DNA from: Chimonanthus salicifolius
Taxonomy: Eukaryota > Streptophyta > Magnoliopsida > Laurales > Calycanthaceae
Assembly: GCA_013350335.1 (NCBI GenBank)
Contig: CM023537.1
Span: 14,016,884-14,080,883 of the forward strand
DNA: 64,000 nt
Direction: 5' to 3'
A program made the translations under genes and the position numbers. Positions 57,537 through 64,000 of the stretch are shown here, one piece after another; position 1 is the first letter of the stretch, and every line of letters starts with the position of its first letter. The notes beneath the pieces are model-generated. The model saw nothing but the letters and a program-made list of their open reading frames with translations, was not told where the DNA came from and ran no database searches.

Positions 57537-58981
57537 CTAAGTAAAAAACAAATCTTTTTAAGAATTGGTTTAAATCATTTCATTATCCTTCTAATAGATC
57601 TTATTCGTCTTCTTCATCCTTCCAGTCTTCTTTAACCAGTTTTACCCGTAATAGCTTAGAAAAAGAAAATTCAGAAAAAACAAGAACCTGAAAAGACACT
57701 GAAGGAAAAGAAGTTGATAAATCTCACCTACCTTTGAAGAAACTTGATATTTCTGTCCCTAATACGGAAACTAAAAATTATGCCGTGCCTGTAAAAAATG
57801 TATCTATTTATGAATCAAAATCAGACCCAAATGCTAGAGACATAGGTATAGGTATTGGAGATATAATTGAACAAAACAATTATACCAATCTATGTCTATT
57901 AACCATTGGAGAAGAAACAGATCGAATAGAAAGAACAATCAAATTAAAACCTGAATTCAATAAAGATAAAGAAGAAAAATTAGAAAAAAGCTCTGCCAAT
58001 GCAGTATATGTTCCCAGACAATTATCTAAAAGGATTATTTTGTAAGAGGGACCATTCACAATGACAGACGAAATGCAAAAAAAATTGTCCAATAGGATAG
58101 AAAGCCTCAATATGGGAGGAAAATGATTCAGCATCCTAAGAGTCTCTGCTTCAGAGGATTTATTAATAAATCGTTTAAAAAAATAGAATCCCCACGTAAA
58201 ATTGCCAGAGACAAAGAATTATTATCCTAGACCAACCCCTGTTGATCTACGACTCGAAGAAGCTCCATACATTTACACCTCAGAATTAACCTATTCAGGA
58301 AATTCTTTATATGAGTGGAACTTCGATGGATTAACAGAATATCAAATTGTCGAAATGGTTCACAGTATGTTAATATACTGTAATGCTTGTGAAGTCAAAG
58401 GAAATACTCTAAGAAATATCTTTCTTATCATAACCATCTCTTTCAATGGAATATTAAGAGGATGATGGAATTATGGATTAACTTGAGCCCAAAGACTTGA
58501 AATAGAGAGTGCTGTCAAAATGGATGAATTTGGAAGGATCCTTTATAAAGACAAAACCACAGGAAATTTAGTGGACCCTAATGTTAAGCTTGAAGCAGGT
58601 ACTAGTCAAATCACTGATAATTGGGAAACTCAATCTGATTATGTTAGTGTCTTGCTTTTATGCATCCTCAATGAATTCACTGGAGGAATTGCTCTAATTA
58701 AGGAGAAAAATAGACAGCAATTACATCGCTTGAGATGTTGAAATTTAGGAGAATTTCGTTGGTATAGAGATGTATTCTTGTCAAAAGTCTACCAACTAAA
58801 TGATTGTAATTCTGATATTTGGAAAGAAAGATTTATTTCAGAATTACCATCCTTATTTGCTGAAAAGGTGCGTAACTCCTTGAGAGAAGAAATGCATAGT
58901 ACTATTAATTACAGTTTGTTGACGTTCGGAGGAATTATACAAAGAATTAACAAAGTTACGTACCATATTATCCAAAAATGA
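57537..58981 (+). pseudogene. EPRV copy B: polyprotein start fused to coat protein, movement protein deleted
   Basis: The start region (ATG at 57537, stop at codon 6) runs to about 57685 and then joins directly to coat-protein N-terminal sequence (57734-58045, 58202-58465, 58520-58741, 58778-58981). The movement protein region present in copy A is missing, with a short ACAA microhomology at the joint. Stops include TAA for CAA at about 58043, TAG for TGG at about 58185, and TGA for TGG at about 58464. At about 58955 a second deletion removes the zinc knuckle and acidic tract, leaving a few filler bases. Confidence 0.82.
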
Positions 58982-59616
58982 TAAAAGAGAAAGAAACATT
59001 TCACACACCAACTTATTCCATGATTCACCTTATGAATAGAGCAAAAAAAATTCATACTATAAATAAACCATTAACTCTCTCAGACTTAAAAAGAGAATTG
59101 AATGATCAGAAGAGAGAACTCCGTGAATTAAGAATAGAGTTAACCAAAAAAAAAAAAAATGAGCTTGATGAAAGGTTAACTTGGTTAGAAAATGATGGTG
59201 CTATTGAAAAATATGATGAAGAAAAATTTGTCCAAAGAATTAAAGGGGAAATTAGCAAAATCTCTACTGGTGTAATTCCTACAAAATGTATTTACCAACA
59301 GTGGAGAATTCAGGTAAAAATCAAAATAAAAAACTTTGAGAAGATTGTCAATGTCATAATTGACACTGGTGCAGACTTAAATGTTATCACACTTGGAATC
59401 GTTTCTATTGAATTTACAAGTGAATCAAAACAGTTTGTTTCTGCTGCTAATGGAACGACTATTTTCATAAAAAGAAAAATCCCAAATGTTCATGTTTGCA
59501 TGAAAGGAGTTTGTTTTACTTCACCCTTTATTATTTCAAAAGATATTGTTAGTGATGTACTCCTTGGATCCCCATTTATTCTTCAAATCCAACCCTTTTC
59601 TGTAACAACAAAATGA
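58978..59616 (+). pseudogene. EPRV copy B: coiled-coil segment and aspartic protease
   Basis: Open for 212 codons. The first part is coiled coil (SDLKRELNDQKRELRELRIE), then the protease with the catalytic motif DTGAD at 59362-59376 intact, and LLGSPFILQIQPFSV as the downstream conserved loop. It ends at TGA (59614-59616), after which the polyprotein continues in the same region as a decayed frame. The protease would process the viral polyprotein. This is the best-preserved part of copy B. Confidence 0.83.
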
Positions 59617-60620
59617 ATTTCTACAAATATCAAAGGGATTGAAGTAAATCTTGACTTTATAGATGATCATTGTGGAACGAAAATCCAAAGGATAAATCAA
59701 GTTATCGCCACAAGAGAAAATTACATAAATGGACTAAGAAATGAAATTAAATCTGTCCAAATAACAAAAGAATTAGAGAAAAAAGAATTTAAAACAAAAT
59801 TAGAAGAATTCACCAAACAGATTGAAGAAAAATGCTGTTCTGAATTACCATCAGCCTTTGGAATAGAAAAACACACATAGTAGGATTACTATATGTAAAG
59901 GATTTTAATGAAAAAGATATTCCTACTAAAGCTCGTTCATCTCAAATGGATGCTACTCATTTAAAGCTTTGCCAAGAATAAATCAATGATCTTCTGAAGA
60001 AAGGATTAATTAGAAAAAGTAAATCCCCTTGGAGTTGTACGGCATTTTATGTTGAAAAGGCCGCTGAAATCGAAAGAGGAGTTCCAAGATTGGTAATTAA
60101 TTATAAACCATTAAACAAAGTTCTTCAATCTATTAGGTATCCTTTGCCTAATACTTAGGATTTGCTAAACAGATTAAACAATGCCAAAAATTCTCAAAAT
60201 TTGATTTAAAATCAGGATTTTGGCAGATCCAGATAAAAGAAGAAGATAGATATAAAACTGCATTTATTGTTCCAATGGGGCATTATGAATGAAATGTTAT
60301 GCCTTTCGGATTGAAAAATGCTCCGTCTGAATTTAAAAATATTATGAATAATATTTTCTCGTCTTACACCTAGTTTGCCATTGTTTACATTGATGATATT
60401 CTTATTTTCTCAGAATCTGTGATACAACATTGAAAACACTTGGGTATTTTCAAAAGAGTCATAAAAGAAAATGGATTGGCTTTACCTAAAAGAAAAATGA
60501 ATCTCTTTCAGCAAAAAAATCAGGTTCTTAGGATTTGAGATCCAAGATAGAAAAATAACTCCAACTAATAGAGTTATTCAATTTGCTGATAAATTTACAG
60601 ATGAAATTAAGGATAAAAAT
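59617..60620 (+). pseudogene. EPRV copy B: reverse transcriptase
   Basis: RT motifs in order: SPWSCTAFYVEK and PRLVINYKPLN at about 60035-60115, KFDLKSGFWQIQIKEED at about 60190-60245 (in two frames), NVMPFGLKNAPSEF at about 60294-60335, and YIDDILIFSES at 60386-60418 with both catalytic aspartates. At least seven stops (TAA, TAG, TGA) and frameshifts break it, so no active enzyme can be made. No counterpart exists in copy A. Confidence 0.9.
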
Positions 60621-61091
60621 ATGCTACAAAGATTTCTTGGATGTCTAAATTATGTTAGATTTTTCTATCAAGATTTGGCAAAAGATAGAAAACTTCTCCA
60701 AGAAAGGTTGAAGAAAAATCTTCAGGAATGGCCTATCCATTATACTCATGCAGTAAAAAAGATTAAACAAAGAGTTAAAATTTTTCCTTATAGACGTTTA
60801 TCTGACCCAGAAGCTTTTAAAATATTTCAAACTGATGCCTCTGATGTCGGATATGGTGGAATCCTCTTACAACAAAAAGACTCAAAAGAAGAATTAATAA
60901 GATTTAATTCTGGATTATGGAATGAAGCACAAAAGAAATATTCAACCATAAAAAATGAAGTTCTTGTTATAGTTATTTGTGTGACGAAATTCCAACATGA
61001 TTTATTAAACAAAAAATTTCTCATTAGAGTGGATGCTAAAGCAGTAAAAGAAATTCTGGAAAAAGATGTCAAAAATCTTGTCTCTAAGTAA
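60621..61091 (+). pseudogene. EPRV copy B: RNase H
   Basis: Open for 156 codons. It contains LQRFLGCLNYVRFFYQDLAK (RT thumb/connection), then FQTDASDVGYGGILLQQ with the first catalytic Asp, YSTIKNEVLVIV with the catalytic Glu, and FLIRVDAKAVKEIL with a further Asp. It degrades the RNA strand during reverse transcription. The frame ends at a TAA. Confidence 0.87.
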
Positions 61092-61884
61092 ATATTTGCT
61101 AGATGACAAGCCATTTTATCAGTTTTTGAATTTAAAATTGAATTTATTAATGGAAATTCTAATTCTCTCTCTGACTTTCTTACTAGAGAATTTCTTCAAG
61201 GACGACAAAATGGCAAGTGGCTCTTCCCCGTTTATGAAAAAAAAAAAGGCAAGAGAAATTGGCAGATCAAGAAGAAAGACAAAAGGGTTTTACTCCAACA
61301 AAAGACCCAAGTCAATCAGAATTATATTTTTACACCGGTGACAGAATTCTTGTTACTTCAGATTGTCTTATGGAAGAAAGATCTGTAGAAGATAATGTTT
61401 ATTTTCTCTTTGGCAAGGAGCTTCATTATTATTCCCCTGATAAAAGGAAAATCAGATATTGGTATCTCAATATTTTGCATTAGACGAAAAGTGTCATCAT
61501 CTTCCACAATAAGAATGCAAACGGTATCATCACTTATTCAAAGTTCACTATTCTTAAAATCCTTACTGAGGAAGATTGGGATGGTCCCTTGTACATGACA
61601 AAATCAGTCCAATATACAATTCGACTGAGTTCTTTAATTATTGGGATTATATTGATGCCTGGAAATTCGCTTTGATGTGGCAAAATCGCCAGTATAATCA
61701 TTCTTAGTTCATCAGATTCAAAGAAGAAAGCCCTGATGTCACTCCTATTCATCTTAATTTTCCATCCTGGTTTCTCTTCATTTGGTGGTCATATTTTGGT
61801 GCTTCTCAGAAAATCCTTCCTGATAATTTTCGTTATTTGGTTATTAAGTAAGTTGAAGAAAAGGTTCCATGTGAAGCCATCAAT
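61092..61884 (+). pseudogene. EPRV copy B: region after RNase H, decayed
   Basis: Several overlapping short frames (for example 61259-61483 with LYFYTGDRILVTSDCLMEER) separated by stops. The start of a further viral ORF: in one frame PSWFLFIWWSYFG at about 61763 leads into the open frame from 61885. I do not recognise the product. Confidence 0.55.
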
Positions 61885-62523
61885 ATGCTTCGCTTCTTTG
61901 CTAAATTTCATATCCCTTATATTTTCCAATGGAAGTTTGAAGTAAAAAAGGACTTATATGGTTTACCATCTCTTTATCAGACTTTTTATCAAAAGTGGTG
62001 GCCTAAGATTGAAAATGATACTTATGAGAGAATTCTGAATCAAATCTCTCCTCTTGTTAAAGAAGAAATTTCTCTTCTTGAAGAAAAGCTTTTTGAGAAT
62101 GAAATGATTATGGCTGATCTCTTGGCCAAAAAGATTGCCAAAGAAATTGCTAGAGAAAAATCTCCTGAGCCAATGGAAATGTCTGTTGACTCCGTCAATT
62201 TTGAAGAAAAGATTAAACAAATTTTAGAAGATTATCTCCCAAAGAAAAAAGTTGGTGATCATGATTGGGATAGTAATCATGATCCAGAAGAAAATCTTGA
62301 TGATGAAGTTGTGCCCCTTGAAGATCTCCATCCTCGATGGGACTCTGACTCTCATGTTAATCCCGATGGCTCAGTTACAGAATATCTTCGTGGTGGAAAG
62401 TTTTGGTATTCTTCAGCAAAAGGCAAAGGAAAAGAAAAAGAAGTCGAAAATGAATCTCGGTTAGCTGAATTATTCCGTAAAAATTCTGCTAAAGCAAAAG
62501 AATTAATGAAAAAGAAGCTTTGA
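61885..62523 (+). CDS. EPRV copy B: distal ORF, C-terminal 212 codons open, function unknown
   Basis: Begins within FAKFHIPYIFQWKFEVKKDL, continues YGLPSLYQTFYQKWWPKIE, then a Glu-rich helical segment, an acidic region (DPEENLDDEVVPLEDLHPRW) and a Lys-rich C-terminus. It lies between RNase H and the primer-binding site, where the transactivator/inclusion-body protein lies in caulimoviruses, but I see no convincing similarity. The aromatic WW motif suggests a folded N-terminal domain upstream. The remaining length without a stop is notable given the decay elsewhere. The true start is upstream and broken. Confidence 0.55.
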   Translation: MLRFFAKFHIPYIFQWKFEVKKDLYGLPSLYQTFYQKWWPKIENDTYERILNQISPLVKEEISLLEEKLFENEMIMADLLAKKIAKEIAREKSPEPMEMSVDSVNFEEKIKQILEDYLPKKKVGDHDWDSNHDPEENLDDEVVPLEDLHPRWDSDSHVNPDGSVTEYLRGGKFWYSSAKGKGKEKEVENESRLAELFRKNSAKAKELMKKKL

Positions 62524-62563
62524 AATTTGAGATGATTCCTGTTAGATACGATCCTGCTGTTAT

Positions 62564-62577
62564 TGGTATCAGAGCCA
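62564..62577 (+). other. Primer-binding site, right-hand copy
   Basis: TGGTATCAGAGCCA, again inside the inverted arms GAGATGATTCC (62529-62539) and GGAATCATCTC (62580-62590). It lies 41 bases after the distal ORF stop. Confidence 0.85.
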
Positions 62578-62638
62578 GTGGAATCATCTCCTTTTGATGG
62601 GGGTATAAGTGTAGTTGTTACCATCTAATTTAAGATTT

Positions 62639-63056
62639 CTTCTAATAACATATTAAAACAATTTCAAATAGTTTTTCTCAATTTATCATCTATTTAAATT
62701 ATTTTTATCTTGCTCTCACTATAATGCATAATAAACTAGAAAAAAAGAAAGAAACATAAATGATGGCTATTGACATTCGTTGGGATTTTATTTTAAACTT
62801 TCAATTGTCATTCACCAAAGTTATAGGTCGAAACATTACAAATTCTTAAAAAAGTATATATTTATAAAGTATGTACAATCGCCTAATTTTCATTAAGTGA
62901 AATGATCATATGAACTAAAACTCACTCTCTTCCCGTATCGTTTAAATTGAATAGTTAATAGTTAAAATGGCTAAATGGATATGTGTTTAGTTCCTATGTC
63001 AGTTTAATTAAAGTAAAATCCATTAAATTAGATGGCCTAATTTCTTTAGTTCCTAT
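62639..63056 (+). repeat. Dispersed host repeat, copy 3 (right flank of the viral block)
   Basis: Near-identical to 49345-49766, in direct orientation. It is cut at TTTAGTTCCTAT, where a hAT-like element starts; copy 2 reads on with GTCAGTTTAA. Confidence 0.9.
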
Positions 63057-64000
63057 TAGGGCTGCAACTCGGGTCGGGTTTTGGCCCGACCCGCATGACC
63101 CGACCCGAGAAAACCCGACCCGAGAAGACCCGACCCGTTTCTTATAAGTTAATATAAAAGGCTAGTTTTCCCCAAATCTCAGCAAACCCTAGCCGACCCT
63201 TTGTTTTCCAATTTCCATTCTTCGTGCAGATCTTTTTTCCCCCTTCCCTCGTCGCCTCCTCGTCGCCTCCTCTTCAGGTCGTTGTCATTTTTCCTCTTCT
63301 TCACCGACATCTCTTCCCGGCCGGACCTTGGTGAGTCTCTCTAACTGATATCCTTTCTTCCATTTCCTTCTTTCTTCTTTTTCGTTGATCATGTAATATT
63401 TTATTTTAAAATGTAAAAGATAAAGAAATGATTAACAGAAATAATATTATGGCAAGATGGGTTCGTGCAGAACTGCAGATCTTATTACCATTTGATACAT
63501 TGTAATTTCTGACGTTGTCTGTAAACAAACTCAAAATAAATTCGAGTTGGTACAAGAAGATCAGTTTACAAACTGTAGTTTGGGTGGCCAACAGAGAAGC
63601 GTCCCTTCCCAACACTAAATCAGAGCTAAAGCTCTTAGAAAATGGCAATCTAGTCCTCCTGAATGGCTCATATACTACACCTCAAATTTAAAAATCTTAT
63701 TTCAAACTTCGTCGCCTCCTCTTCGGGTCGTTGTCATTTTTCCTCTCCTTCTTAGGAAAAATAAATATTTTTATATGATTTTGAATAATTGATTTTTTCT
63801 AAAAATAAATCTCTCATGGATAGCATGATTTCAACTACCGTATTCGGCTATTCGCTTTTCTTTGAACATAAGTTAATCACTTTTTTTTTATTCACCATTT
63901 AAAGGTAATTCTATAGACTTAATTAGAACCATCGAATCATTTGTCACCAAAACTTGGATGAAAATTAATTTGCAGAGATTGTTATTTCTTATTCATAAAA
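63057..64000 (+). mobile_element. hAT-like element with gene capture, truncated by the window end
   Basis: Starts TAGGGCTGCAACTCGGGTCGGG, followed by at least six CCCGACCCG/CGGGTCGGG subterminal repeats, a pattern known from hAT elements. The start coincides with the break in host repeat copy 3. It continues with a CT-rich, 5' UTR-like stretch ending CCGGACCTTG|GTGAGT, a plausible splice donor at about 63331. CGTCGCCTCCTCTTC.GGTCG recurs at 63257 and 63710. It contains a receptor-kinase fragment. The right terminus is outside the window. Confidence 0.55.
63542..63691 (+). pseudogene. Captured fragment of a G-type lectin S-receptor-like kinase (B-lectin domain)
   Basis: The plus-strand frame reads [19 protein letters not shown] and then [17 protein letters not shown], and ends in [11 protein letters not shown] and NGNLVLL are signature motifs of the bulb-lectin domain in G-type lectin S-receptor-like Ser/Thr kinases. 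Only about 50 codons exist and no kinase domain follows, so this is a gene fragment. Confidence 0.75.

Larger units (their letters stand above)
55934..62622 (+). mobile_element. Endogenous pararetrovirus (Caulimoviridae), copy B, primer-binding site to primer-binding site
   Basis: Order on the plus strand: primer-binding site (55969), leader with TATA and AATAAA, small ORFs, polyprotein start, coat protein, protease, reverse transcriptase, RNase H, a distal ORF, second primer-binding site (62564-62577). The spacing is 6.6 kb. Two deletions relative to copy A (movement protein, about 1.26 kb; zinc-knuckle segment, about 0.77 kb) bring the inferred ancestral length to about 8.6 kb. Many stops are present. 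Ends at about 62622, where host repeat resumes. Confidence 0.88.

Noticed and set aside
50016..62622. Reading the viral block as an LTR retrotransposon (Copia-type primer-binding site)
   Set aside because: The presence of a 30K movement protein core, the coat protein with knuckle next to it, the lack of integrase and the lack of real LTRs favour Caulimoviridae. The flanking direct repeats are host repeats found elsewhere without virus.

Overview
The window is nuclear DNA from a flowering plant with a large, repeat-rich, AT-rich genome. The evidence is plant-type GT-AG introns, a katanin p80 (KTN80) gene of the plant type, a plant U2 snRNA gene with USE and TATA elements, L1-type LINEs with a plant RNase H tail, hAT MITEs and an endogenous pararetrovirus (Caulimoviridae). 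I cannot name the species. Almost no long ORF is a gene: the one host protein gene is split over 18 small exons, so it has to be read through its splice sites.

Layout. 1-3.4 kb: repeats and MITEs. 3.45-3.72 kb: a complete U2 snRNA gene on the + strand. 5.6-29.96 kb: KTN80 on the - strand, tail-to-tail with U2. It encodes a WD40 propeller, a variable linker and a con80 domain. Its large introns hold LINE fragments, a Ty3/gypsy 3' end with its LTR, an exact 366-bp tandem duplication, MITEs and a hAT-like element. Exon 10 has an apparent one-base frameshift that an alternative splice pair could bypass.

30.2-43.8 kb holds no gene I recognise. It contains hAT MITEs with clear 8-bp target duplications, a 581-bp tandem array whose unit joint lies inside the end of one such MITE, and a 1.46-kb foldback element whose empty site is preserved in a duplicated segment at 48.66 kb. 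43.8-48.1 kb is probably a 4.3-kb solo LTR of a chromovirus-like retrotransposon, packed with tandem repeats and seven near-perfect hairpins.

50.0-62.6 kb is a decayed endogenous pararetrovirus: two head-to-head copies. Copy A (-) keeps the movement protein, coat protein and protease regions but has no reverse transcriptase. Copy B (+) runs from primer-binding site to primer-binding site and keeps the protease, reverse transcriptase, RNase H and a distal ORF, but has lost the movement protein and zinc-knuckle regions. The joint falls on an 11-bp inverted repeat that flanks the primer-binding site. Both copies carry stops and frameshifts and look non-functional. A dispersed host repeat lies on both sides. 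At 63.06 kb another hAT-like element interrupts the right-hand repeat and carries a captured fragment of a G-type lectin receptor kinase; it runs off the window end.
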